DNA from: Roseiarcus sp963794155
GTDB lineage: Bacteria > Pseudomonadota > Alphaproteobacteria > Rhizobiales > Beijerinckiaceae
DNA: 64,000 bases
Reading direction: 5' to 3'
NCBI GenBank assembly: GCA_963794155.1
Contig: CAWCCX010000004.1
Span: forward strand, 124,001 to 188,000
Made by a program: the position numbers and the translations under genes. The notes under the pieces were generated by a model, which was not told where the DNA came from, made no database searches, and saw only the letters and a program-made list of their open reading frames with translations. Positions 34,055 through 42,851 of this stretch are shown here, piece after piece; position 1 is the stretch's first letter, and each line of letters opens with the position of its first letter.

Positions 34055-34361
34055 ACCTCGATGACTGCAAAGCCCGAGGGCCGCGGCCAAGGTTAGAGCT
34101 TCCTTTACGATGATCGCTTGGGAGGCGGACCGCGCAAGCCTGCGATTTACGATTCGTCAATAGACAAGGCAATATCATGTCCTTACGCGACGCCGGCTGG
34201 GCGCGGCGCGGCGGCTTTGCGGAACATCGGAGCCGGGACGGACGTGCGCGAATCGCATCCGTGCGGCGCGCGCCATGTGACGGGGCTCACATCGGGTTTT
34301 GCGTTATCGTGCGATTATTGAACGTCATGCAGCGTTGGCGGCGTCAGTTGCGGAGGGGACG
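34055..34361. other. Intergenic region
   Basis: About 300 bp with no credible gene. The frames present are short and lack ribosome binding sites. Confidence 0.4.
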
Positions 34362-34475
34362 ATGCAATATCTGTTGATCCTTTTGGTGGCCATAACGATG
34401 GCTTGCGGGGCGGCGGCCGGCGTCACCATTTCGCTCGTCCCGGCCTATGCAGACAACAGCGGCAAAGGCTACTAG
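34362..34475 (+). CDS. 37-residue secreted or membrane peptide
   Basis: An ATG preceded by CGGAGGGGACG opens a frame encoding MQYLLILLVAITMACGAAAG and a short tail ending ADNSGKGY. It looks like a single hydrophobic helix or a signal peptide with a very short mature part. It is below usual length limits and stands alone before the convergent aldo/keto reductase. The good ribosome binding site is the main support. Confidence 0.5.
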   Translation: MQYLLILLVAITMACGAAAGVTISLVPAYADNSGKGY

Positions 34476-34501
34476 AGGGCTTAACCTCGACTATGGACGC
34501 G

Positions 34502-35383
34502 TCAGGCCGCGGCCTTGCCGGTGTCGATTCGGCCGAGTTCGGCGATCGCGTCGCTCGGCAGCTCGAGCCCGGCCGCCGCAAGGTTCTCACGCAAATGGCC
34601 GGCCGATGAGGTCCCAGGAATGAGCAGGATGTTCGGCGCGCGCAGAATGAGCCAGGCGAGCGCGACCTGCATCGGCGTCGCGTCGAGCCGCCTTGCGACC
34701 CCGTCAAGCTCGGCCGACTGCAATGGCGTGAAGCCGCCGAGCGGGAAGAACGGCGCATAGGCGACTCCGTCGCGGGCAAGATCGTCGATCAGCGCATCGT
34801 CGTCGCGGTGCGCCAAGTTGTACATATTCTGCACGCAGACGACGTCGCAAATCCGGCGGCCCTCAGCGATTTGAGTCGGGGTGGCGTTGCTGAGACCGAT
34901 GCGCCGCACGAGGCCCTGCCGCTGAAGCTCGGCCAGAACCGTGAGCGGCGCCTCGATCGACCCATCGCTGGGCCGATCGACCTTTCCCATGATCCTGAGG
35001 TTGACGACATCCAGCGCGTCAAGGCCCAGACGGCGCAGATTGTCGTGGACCGCGCTCCTAAGCTCGTCCGGCGCCATCGCCGGCATCCACGAGGCGTCGT
35101 CGCCGCGGCGGGCGCCGATCTTGGTGACGATGACCAGATCGTCGGGATAAGGATGGAGGGCTTCGTGGATCAGCTGGTTGGTCACATAGGGGCCGTAATA
35201 GTCGCTGGTGTCGATGTGATCGACGCCGCTCGCGACCGCTTCGCGCAGCACCGCAATTGCGCCCTCGCGGTCCTTTGGCGGTCCGAACACCCCCGGTCCA
35301 GCGAGCTGCATCGCGCCGTATCCCATGCGCTTGACGGTGCGATCGCCAAGCTTGAACGTTCCGGCTTTGCCGATGTTGACCAT
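34502..35383 (-). CDS. Aldo/keto reductase
   Basis: This 293-residue TIM-barrel oxidoreductase has the catalytic Asp and Tyr in HIDTSDYYGPY, the lysine in VTKIGARR, and the NADPH site near the C-terminus (LIPGTSSAGHLREN). The start at ATG 35383 follows GAGGAGAGC. A longer frame to 35497 has no support. The subgroup is the YakC/oxidoreductase-like AKRs; substrate unknown. It is convergent with the small peptide gene. Confidence 0.9.
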   Translation of the reverse strand: MVNIGKAGTFKLGDRTVKRMGYGAMQLAGPGVFGPPKDREGAIAVLREAVASGVDHIDTSDYYGPYVTNQLIHEALHPYPDDLVIVTKIGARRGDDASWMPAMAPDELRSAVHDNLRRLGLDALDVVNLRIMGKVDRPSDGSIEAPLTVLAELQRQGLVRRIGLSNATPTQIAEGRRICDVVCVQNMYNLAHRDDDALIDDLARDGVAYAPFFPLGGFTPLQSAELDGVARRLDATPMQVALAWLILRAPNILLIPGTSSAGHLRENLAAAGLELPSDAIAELGRIDTGKAAA

Positions 35384-35545
35384 GGCCTGCTCTCCTCGTG
35401 ATTGGCAGCCGATATAGCCAGCCGCGGCCGACGCGATAAGAGCGTCGATCGGCACGGGCTGTCCGGCAGGGCGAACAATGCGCGCGGAGCCACTCAAACG
35501 GCAGCGGCTTGTCCAGCCGTCGCGCTCCGACGCTCGAGAAACAGC

Positions 35546-36535
35546 CTACTCGGGAGCGGCGGTCACTGGCTCGAGCGGCGCGGCGATCGTCCCGCGGGTG
35601 AGGTCGCGGGCGAAGACGGCGAGGCCCTTCGGCTCGTTGCCGTTGGGATGCACGAGGACGATCGAGCCTCGTTCAGGCCGTTGCCCTTTCGCCAGCCAGG
35701 CGTCGGCGCCCAACGTCACCAGATGAAACCGGCCGACCGCCTGCATCAGCGGATCGCTCGAGACGAGGCCGGGGAAGCGGAAGAAGAGCGAAGGCGTCTC
35801 GCCGTTGGCGATGAGAAGGCGCTCGGTGTCAAGGATCTCCTTCTCCGGGCTGACGCCCCGCATAAGCAGGAAGTTCGCGGCGTTAGGCAGCTTGCGCCGA
35901 TAGGGGTGGGTGTAGGTGTGATCGACCCACAGGATGTCGAGGGCGCCGGAATTGCGCTGGTCAAGGAGCCAGCGGTAATCGGCGAAATGATGGATCAGCC
36001 AAAGGCCCGAAATCGACAGGGCGACCGGCGCGTGCGGGCTTGCCGTCTCCAGCCGGGCGAAAAAGCCGCGGTCGAGCGGTCTTTTGCTCGGGCAGAGATC
36101 TCCGGTGAGAAAATCGCCCGGCGCGGCGCCATGGGTCAGGCCCGCATTTTCAAGAAAGCCGCGATGGGCGAGGCCCGGCGCCTCGGCCGATTCAGCGATG
36201 GCGCGCCCCATCCGGGTCGACTTGAGGGCATCTTCGCTCGTTTCGACGCAGGTCCAGCAGGCGGCGCGCTCGAGCCGGGTCGTCAGGGTTTCGGGGTCGG
36301 CCAACAGGGCGAGCTTCTGGCCGGCGACGACCATCTCACGGATCGCAATCGCCTTGGCGCCGTCAGCCGCGACGCAGGCTTTCAGCGCCGGCCGATAGTC
36401 GGCGATCGCCGCGATGCTCTGAAGGCGCGCCGCCGGGGCCGGCGTGAAAGCGCAGTCGGCCGCCGCCCGCGCCGCGCCGGCAAGGCCGGCCCAGGCAGCG
36501 AGCGTAATCAGGACAAGGCGGGGGAAGGGGGGCAA
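35546..36535 (-). CDS. Secreted polysaccharide deacetylase-like protein
   Basis: This 329-residue protein carries a signal peptide (LVLITLAAWAGLAGAARAA) and a divergent NodB-like domain: DLCPSKRPLDRGFF at about 145, the metal-type motif HTYTHPY near 205 and FFRFPGLVSS near 250, which resemble the Asp, His-x3-His and RxPxG motifs of carbohydrate deacetylases. The first Asp motif is altered, so activity is uncertain. It is likely periplasmic. It stands alone between an aldo/keto reductase and a KefB-type antiporter. Confidence 0.7.
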   Translation of the reverse strand: MPPFPRLVLITLAAWAGLAGAARAAADCAFTPAPAARLQSIAAIADYRPALKACVAADGAKAIAIREMVVAGQKLALLADPETLTTRLERAACWTCVETSEDALKSTRMGRAIAESAEAPGLAHRGFLENAGLTHGAAPGDFLTGDLCPSKRPLDRGFFARLETASPHAPVALSISGLWLIHHFADYRWLLDQRNSGALDILWVDHTYTHPYRRKLPNAANFLLMRGVSPEKEILDTERLLIANGETPSLFFRFPGLVSSDPLMQAVGRFHLVTLGADAWLAKGQRPERGSIVLVHPNGNEPKGLAVFARDLTRGTIAAPLEPVTAAPE

Positions 36536-36617
36536 TAGCGGAAGGTTTGTTTGGGGGAACTGAAGGCGGGTCCCTTCTACCGAAATGCGCCAGCCGAGGC
36601 TAGAGCCGCCGCGAGGC

Positions 36618-38447
36618 TTATGAAAGCAGGTTTAACAACGAGCTCTTGCCGGCTGGGAGCGTCCCCGCCCGCTCACCTCGGTCGCGGCCCGCGGATCGAG
36701 CGCGGTCGCTCGGGCGCGCCAGCGACGGCAAGCAGCTTGCGGAACTCGTCCCGCTTCTCGTGGATCGAGGCGATGACGAGACCCACGGCACGCCGAGATC
36801 GACCAGCACCGCCTCCGAGAGCTGCAGGCTCGCCTCGATCGTCTCGGGCACCGCATCGGTCACGCCGAGCCCGTAAAGCGCCCGGGCGTGATCGGCGTCG
36901 CGGGCGCGGGCGACCAGGGTCACCTCTGGCCGCAGGCGGCGCGTCGTCTCCACCACCGCTTCGTTGGCCGCCGGCGAGTCCATGGTTACGACGACCGCGC
37001 GCGCGCTTTCGAGTCCGCAGAGGCGCAGGTACTCAGGCCGTGCGGCGTCGCCGTAATAGACCGGTTTGCCGTCGGAGCGGGCTCGCGACGTTAACCGGGC
37101 ATCCAAGTCCACCGCGATGAAAGGGATCGAGTGCCGGTCGAGCATGTCGCCGATCAGCGCGCCGACGCGGCCGTAGCCGACGATGATGACGCGGGACGAC
37201 CCGCTCTCCGGCGGGACCTCCGGCGGCCCCGCGCCTGCAGCCGCTCGCGGCGGCGAGCCGATGCGGGCGCCGATCTTCGCCAACCCCGGAACGGCAAGCA
37301 TTGAAATCGCCACCGCGCTGATGAGCGTGGTCGCAAGCGCCCGATCGATGAGGCCTCCCGCCAGCGCGGCCCCGATCATCACGAAGCCGAACTCGCCGCC
37401 CGGCCCGAGCAAGAGGGACATTTCGGCGGCTGCCCGGGCCGACAGCCGGAACGTCCGCCCGAGTCCAAAGAGCGTGACGCCCTTGGCCGCGATCAGCGCC
37501 GCAACAAGACCGAGGATAAGGCGAGGCTGCGCGACGATGAACGCTGGATTGATCCCCGCGCCAACGGAGACGAAGTAAAGCCCGAGCAACAGGCCCCGGA
37601 ACGGCGCGATCGTCAACTCGATCTCGCGGCGATATTCGGTCTCCGCCAGCAGGAGCCCAGCAACAAACGCGCCAAGGGCCATTGACAGATGGCTAGCCGC
37701 GGCGGCCAGCCCGTCGCCAAGCACCACCAGGAGGCAGGCCGCCATGAAGAACTCCGGGCTCTTCGCTTCCGCCACAAAACGGAAGAAGGGCCGCAAAGCG
37801 ACGCGCCCGAAGACAACGAGCGCGACCAGCGCCAGCCCCGCCGGGACGAGCGTGCTAAGGAGCTCCCACCCCAATCCATTGTCGCCGCCTGCCGAGAATG
37901 CGCCGACCATCACCAGGAGCGGGGCGACCGCCAGATCCTGAAACAGCAAGACCGCGAGACTCGCCCGACCGGCGCCGGAATGAAGCCGCTTGCTCTCGAC
38001 CAGCATCGGAATGACGATTGCGGTCGAGGACATCGACAGCGCCGCTCCGATCGCAACAGCCGAAGGCGGAGCGAGGCCGAAACGCCAGGCCAATGCGGCC
38101 AAAATCAGGGTCGTGACGATAACCTGCGCGAGGCCGAGCCCGAACACCAGATGGCGCATGCGCCGCAGGCGTTCGAACGACAGCTCGAGCCCCATGGTGA
38201 ACATCAGCGCGACCACGCCGAAGGCGGCAATACGGTCGATGGCCTCGACGTTGATCGCAAGCGCGTTGAGCCACGGCGCTCTGAGGTCGAGCGAGCCGAG
38301 GCCGTAGGGTCCAAGCGCGAGCCCCGCGAGCAGATAGCCGAGCACCGGACTGACGTGCAGCCGGAAGAATAGCGGCGCGACAACCCCCGCCGTCAGTAGG
38401 AACAGCAGCGTCTCCTTGTAGACCGAAAGGTCAATCGCCTCGTTCAC
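36618..38447 (-). CDS. CPA2 family K+/H+ antiporter, KefB/YbaL-like
   Basis: This 609-residue protein has about twelve transmembrane helices (residues 5-400) of the monovalent cation:proton antiporter-2 type, then a cytosolic TrkA-N (RCK) domain with the NAD-binding motif VIIVGYGRVGALIG. Such proteins export potassium in exchange for protons, gated by nucleotide or glutathione adducts. No KefF-like ancillary gene is near. There is no TrkA-C domain visible, as in YbaL-like members. It is divergent from eda. Confidence 0.9.
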   Translation of the reverse strand: MNEAIDLSVYKETLLFLLTAGVVAPLFFRLHVSPVLGYLLAGLALGPYGLGSLDLRAPWLNALAINVEAIDRIAAFGVVALMFTMGLELSFERLRRMRHLVFGLGLAQVIVTTLILAALAWRFGLAPPSAVAIGAALSMSSTAIVIPMLVESKRLHSGAGRASLAVLLFQDLAVAPLLVMVGAFSAGGDNGLGWELLSTLVPAGLALVALVVFGRVALRPFFRFVAEAKSPEFFMAACLLVVLGDGLAAAASHLSMALGAFVAGLLLAETEYRREIELTIAPFRGLLLGLYFVSVGAGINPAFIVAQPRLILGLVAALIAAKGVTLFGLGRTFRLSARAAAEMSLLLGPGGEFGFVMIGAALAGGLIDRALATTLISAVAISMLAVPGLAKIGARIGSPPRAAAGAGPPEVPPESGSSRVIIVGYGRVGALIGDMLDRHSIPFIAVDLDARLTSRARSDGKPVYYGDAARPEYLRLCGLESARAVVVTMDSPAANEAVVETTRRLRPEVTLVARARDADHARALYGLGVTDAVPETIEASLQLSEAVLVDLGVPWVSSSPRSTRSGTSSASCLPSLARPSDRARSAGRDRGERAGTLPAGKSSLLNLLS

Positions 38448-38573
38448 CTCGGGCTCCGTCGCGCCCAGCCGTTCGTCGGTCAGACAAGCCTAGCCGATTC
38501 TCGCTCGGTCGCGAGCCTCGCCGCGGCGCCCCGCGGCGTGCTAAGGCCCGGCTTCGAATTCCTGGAGAGCGCG

Positions 38574-39227
38574 ATGCCGCTTTATTCCCTCAATAGCGAA
38601 ACGGCTTCGATCATGGCGCTTGCGCCGGTGATCCCCGTGCTGACGGTCGCGAGCGTCGAAGATGGCGTCGGGCAGGCGAAGGCGCTGGTCGCTGGCGGTC
38701 TCTACGCGATCGAAGTAACGCTACGTACGCCGTCGGCGCTGGCGGCCATCCGGGAAATCGCCAAGAACGTGCCGGGCGCGGTCGTCGGAGCGGGCACGAT
38801 CGTCGCGGTCGAGCAGATCGAGGAGGCGATCGCGGCCGGAGCAAGGTTTCTGGTCAGTCCGGGCGCTCCCGCAGCGCTCGCCAAGGCCGCGGCGCAATCG
38901 CCCGTGCCGTTCCTGCCGGGCTGCGCGACCGCGTCGGAAGCCATGGCGCTGCGGGAGCTCGGGTTTCGGGCGCTCAAGCTCTTCCCCGCCGAAGCCGTGG
39001 GCGGCGCCAAGCTTCTGGCCTCGCTCGCCGCGCCCCTGCCTGATCTGAGTTTCTGTCCGACCGGCGGAATCGATCTTGCGAAAGCGCCCGAGTACCTAAA
39101 GCTGCCGAATGTGCCATGCGTCGGCGGCTCGTGGATGCTGCAGAAGGCGGCCCTGGCGCGCGGCGACTACCTCGCGGTCGAAGCCCTGTCGCGGGACGCG
39201 GCAGAACTCAAGCGAGTGGCCGCCTGA
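38574..39227 (+). CDS. eda: KDPG/KHG aldolase
   Basis: This 217-residue enzyme cleaves 2-keto-3-deoxy-6-phosphogluconate to pyruvate and glyceraldehyde 3-phosphate in the Entner-Doudoroff pathway. The catalytic glutamate is in AIEVTLRT, the PGCAT phosphate region and the Schiff-base lysine in LKLFPAE are present. The ATG at 38574 follows GGAGAG; the frame extends upstream to 38538 without support. No edd gene is adjacent. Confidence 0.92.
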   Translation: MPLYSLNSETASIMALAPVIPVLTVASVEDGVGQAKALVAGGLYAIEVTLRTPSALAAIREIAKNVPGAVVGAGTIVAVEQIEEAIAAGARFLVSPGAPAALAKAAAQSPVPFLPGCATASEAMALRELGFRALKLFPAEAVGGAKLLASLAAPLPDLSFCPTGGIDLAKAPEYLKLPNVPCVGGSWMLQKAALARGDYLAVEALSRDAAELKRVAA

Positions 39228-39335
39228 AGCGGCGATAGCCTGAAAGCTGGTTGAGCTCTCTACGCCAGAGCGGAGGGCCGGACAGTAATTCGCGCGGCGC
39301 AGGCAGCCGGTCAAATTCGCCCGCGGAGAGCTGAA

Positions 39336-39638
39336 TTACGCCGCCCTGGCTTGCGCCTCGGCGCGCTTCTTGGCGATCTCGCGCTTCAGCGCGACGGCGG
39401 TCTCGGAGAGCTCCGACACATTCGCTTTCGTGAGGAAGTCGTCGAGGCCGCCGCGGTGCTCGACCGAGCGCAGCGCGGCAGCGCTCACGCGCAGGCGCAC
39501 CGCGCGCTCGAGCGTGTCGGATATGAGCGTGACTTGAACCAGATTGGGCAAGAAGCGGGTGCGCGTCTTGCGGTTGGAATGGCTGACTTTGTTGCCCGAT
39601 TGAACGGCCTTGCCCGTTAGCTCGCAGCGGCGTGACAT
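39336..39638 (-). CDS. rpmB: 50S ribosomal protein L28
   Basis: This 100-residue protein begins MSRRCELTGKAVQSGNKVSH, typical L28, followed by NRKTRTRFLPNLVQV. The C-terminal tail rich in Lys, Arg and Ala (about residues 82-100) is usual in Alphaproteobacteria, where L28 is longer than in E. coli. It is a structural component of the large ribosomal subunit. It is not next to rpmG here. Confidence 0.97.
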   Translation of the reverse strand: MSRRCELTGKAVQSGNKVSHSNRKTRTRFLPNLVQVTLISDTLERAVRLRVSAAALRSVEHRGGLDDFLTKANVSELSETAVALKREIAKKRAEAQARAA

Positions 39639-39831
39639 CGCAGAAACGATCCTTCAAACGAAAAGACTGAGGACGCTTCCGGCAAACACAAAGCGGGCCG
39701 CCCCATTTCAAGAAGCGTCCCGCCGCCGTACGGCCCTGAGCCATAAGATGGCGGGTCTATAGGAGAGGAGCCTTTCGGCGTCAAGCTTGGCCGCGCTCGA
39801 CAGAGCGTCTGCTCCTCTCTAGCTTTGCCGC

Positions 39832-40678
39832 ATGCAAGAGGGACAAACAAGCCGTACCGCGCTCGGCGCAGCGGGGCATCGCGCGGCGCACCAAATTCTG
39901 GAGCGCGGGTCTATCTTTTCCGATCCGTTTGCGCTCGCAATTCTGGGACCGGACGCCGAGGCGGCGCTCGCGCGGGCGCGGGAGGAGCCGGAGAGCGCGC
40001 CCTTACGCCTGTTCATTGCGATGCGCAGCCGATTTGCAGAGGATGCGGCGCGCCGCGCGATTGGGCGAGGGGTGTTGCAGATCGTCGTCCTCGGCGCGGG
40101 GCTCGACACCTTCGCCTATCGGCTCGAGACCGCGGAAAAGCTGAGAAGTCTTCGAGCTCGATCACCCGGCTACTCAAGCTGACAAGCGCCAACGTCTGGC
40201 CGAGGCGGGCATCGCGGCGCCTCGACACCTCGTCTATGTGGCGCATAACTTTGATCGCGGCGGCATGGCCGCACCGCTCGAGGCGGCCGGCTTCGACCCC
40301 AACGAGCGCGCGTTCGTGTTGTGGCTCGGCGTCACGCCCTATCTGGCGGAAGATGCGGTTTACGCAACCCTTACGCATCTCGCGCGACTGCCCGGCGGAG
40401 TGGAGGTCGTGTTCGACTACGCCAATCCGCCGCACACGATCAGGGACGCGGCGGCGCGCAACGCCCTGGCCAAACTGGCGGAGCGGGTCGCGGCGTTGGG
40501 CGAGCCGCTCCGAAGTTTTTTTGACTCGATCGAGCTGCAGAATCGGGCGCGCGCCCTCGGTTTCGTCGAGATCGAGGATCTCGACCGCGCCGCGCTTGTC
40601 GGCCGTTATCTCCCGGACCTCTCCGCGCCGCCCAGGGCCGGTCCGGGCGGCCACGTCGCGCGAATGGCAACTCGGTAA
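39832..40678 (+). pseudogene. SAM-dependent methyltransferase (TIGR00027/LCM family), frameshifted
   Basis: The first frame (ATG 39832) holds GSIFSDPFALAILG and the SAM-binding VVLGAGLDTFAYRL, and then stops at 40182. A +1 shift near 40146 gives the natural continuation VFELDHPATQADKRQRLAEAGI and the rest of the domain, including LWLGVTPYL and GGVEVVFDY, to the TAA at 40678. The restored protein has about 281 residues, normal for the family. A single extra A in AGAAGTC explains the shift. The family methylates small molecules or protein carboxyls; substrate unknown. Confidence 0.85.
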
Positions 40679-40742
40679 GAGACGGCGTGCGCACCCTCGT
40701 AACCGGCCTCAGCCGCTCAGACGGGCATGGGAACGACGGGCT

Positions 40743-42671
40743 TCAGGTTTGCGGTTGCGGCTCGAGGCCCCCAGCGTCCGGTCCAATGGCGCGAGGCTTG
40801 CCGGTCGAAGGCACAGCCGCGCGTGGAGCCGCCGGCGGCTCCCGGTCGGTCGCCGATTCGCGCACCGGCCGCACGCCTTGCAGAAGCCCGACGATCTCGT
40901 CGCCGGTCAGCGTCTCAAACTCCATCAGGCCGGCAGCGAGCGTCTCGAGGTCGGCGCGCCGCTCGGTCAGAATGCGGGTCGCGGTTCCGTGCGCCTCCAA
41001 CACCAGACGGCGCACTTCCTGATCGATCGTCTCGGCGGTCGCCTCGGAGATATTCTGCTGCCGGCCGAGCGAGTAGCCGAGGAACACCTCGTCCTGATTC
41101 TCGCCATACATGACCGTGCCGAGCTTTTCCGAGAAGCCAAGCCGCGTAACCATGGCGCGGGCGATCTTGGTCACCTGCTGGATGTCGCCGGCGGCCCCTG
41201 AGGTCACTTTGTCTTTGCCGAACATCATTTCCTCGGCCACGCGACCGCCCATCGACATCGCGAGCATTGCGATGAGCTGCTCGTAGCTCTGCGAAATCTG
41301 GTCGCGTTCTGGCAAGGACTGCACCATCCCGAGTGCGCGCCCACGCGGAATGATCGTCGCTTTGTAAATCGGCGTAGAGGCCGGCATCGACACAGAAACG
41401 AGAGCGTGGCCCGCTTCGTGGAATGCGGTCAACCGCTTTTCCTCTTCCGTCATGATGAGCGTGCGCCGCTCGGCGCCCATCATGATCTTGTCCCGCGAAT
41501 CCTCAAATTCCTGCCGGGTGACGACTCGCTTTCCGCGCCGGGCGGCAAGCAGCGCGGCCTCGTTGACCAGATTCATCAAATCCGCGCCCGAAAACCCCGG
41601 CGTTCCGCGGGCGACCACCTTCAGGTCGACGTCAGGACCGAGCGGGACCTTGCGGACATGAACCCGGAGGATCTTCTCGCGGCCAATGAAATCGGGATTG
41701 GAGATCACGATCTGACGGTCGAAGCGGCCGGGCCTCAAGAGCGCCGGGTCGAGGACGTCGGGGCGATTGGTCGCGGCGATGATGATGATGCCTTCGTTCT
41801 GCTCAAAGCCGTCCATCTCGACCAAGAGCTGATTGAGCGTCTGCTCGCGCTCGTCGTTGCCGCCGCCGAGGCCTGCGCCGCGATGGCGCCCGACAGCGTC
41901 GATTTCATCGATAAAGATAATGCAGGGCGCGTTCTTTTTCGCCTGCTCGAACATGTCGCGCACCCGGCTCGCGCCGACGCCGACAAACATCTCGACGAAG
42001 TCGGAGCCCGAAATGGTGAAGAACGGCACGTTGGCTTCGCCCGCAACCGCGCGGGCGGTCAGGGTCTTGCCGGTGCCCGGCGGGCCGACGAGCAGCACGC
42101 CGCGCGGGATGCGACCGCCGAGCTTCTGGAACTTCTGCGGGTCGCGCAAGAATTCGACAATCTCCTGCAAGTCCTCCTTGGCCTCATCGACGCCGGCGAC
42201 ATCCTCGAACGTGACCCGCCCCTGCGCCTCGGTCAGAAGCTTGGCCTTCGACTTGCCGAATCCCATCGCCTTGCCGGCGCCGCCCTGCATCTGCCGGGTC
42301 ATGTAGATCCACAGACCCAGGAACAAGAGAACAGGCAGCACGCTAGAAACGATCGTGAGCAGCCAGTTGTTGCCATCCGACGGCGGCTTGGCGGTGATCG
42401 TCACGTCTTTCTTGTAGAGCGTCTGCACCAAGTTGGGATCGCTCGGCGCATAGGTCTGAAACGACCGCCCGTCCTTCATGTGGCCGGTAATCTCGGGGCC
42501 CGCGATCGTGACGTCGCGAATGTTGCCGGCGTCGGCGTCGCTCAGCAACTGGCTGAAGGTGATTTCGCTCGATGGGGCTTTCTGGCCCGGGCTCTGGAAC
42601 AGCGTCACCAGCGCCAGAACGAGCAGGAAGATGATCACCCACAGGGCGAAATTTCGGTAATTCGCGTTCAT
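40743..42671 (-). CDS. ftsH: ATP-dependent zinc metalloprotease FtsH
   Basis: This 642-residue membrane-bound AAA+ protease has two N-terminal transmembrane helices (about 8-26 and 103-123), Walker A GPPGTGKT at 196-203, Walker B IIFIDEIDAVG, the pore and second-region-of-homology motifs, and the zinc site HEAGH near residue 418. It degrades membrane and regulatory proteins such as RpoH and SecY. The C-terminal 40 residues are Pro/Ala-rich and variable. It is complete. In many relatives tilS lies upstream; here the next gene is an acyl-CoA synthetase. Confidence 0.97.
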   Translation of the reverse strand: MNANYRNFALWVIIFLLVLALVTLFQSPGQKAPSSEITFSQLLSDADAGNIRDVTIAGPEITGHMKDGRSFQTYAPSDPNLVQTLYKKDVTITAKPPSDGNNWLLTIVSSVLPVLLFLGLWIYMTRQMQGGAGKAMGFGKSKAKLLTEAQGRVTFEDVAGVDEAKEDLQEIVEFLRDPQKFQKLGGRIPRGVLLVGPPGTGKTLTARAVAGEANVPFFTISGSDFVEMFVGVGASRVRDMFEQAKKNAPCIIFIDEIDAVGRHRGAGLGGGNDEREQTLNQLLVEMDGFEQNEGIIIIAATNRPDVLDPALLRPGRFDRQIVISNPDFIGREKILRVHVRKVPLGPDVDLKVVARGTPGFSGADLMNLVNEAALLAARRGKRVVTRQEFEDSRDKIMMGAERRTLIMTEEEKRLTAFHEAGHALVSVSMPASTPIYKATIIPRGRALGMVQSLPERDQISQSYEQLIAMLAMSMGGRVAEEMMFGKDKVTSGAAGDIQQVTKIARAMVTRLGFSEKLGTVMYGENQDEVFLGYSLGRQQNISEATAETIDQEVRRLVLEAHGTATRILTERRADLETLAAGLMEFETLTGDEIVGLLQGVRPVRESATDREPPAAPRAAVPSTGKPRAIGPDAGGLEPQPQT

Positions 42672-42851
42672 AGCCTTCCCGTGACGGGGGGACCGATCAA
42701 GCTATCCCCCGAACCCCTCCGACCCTGTCATTCGGCACATTTAAGCGCGCCGGGCCGAATTGCCAAGAGAACCGCAATTCTCTCAATTTCCAGTGAAGGC
42801 TCCAATTGCAGTTTTTTGGCGGCGGGAAGCGCGCCGGCGCCGGCGCGTCGA

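Noticed and set aside
35402..36538. 378-codon open frame on the plus strand
   Set aside because: Antisense to the deacetylase-like gene; composition typical of a shadow frame.
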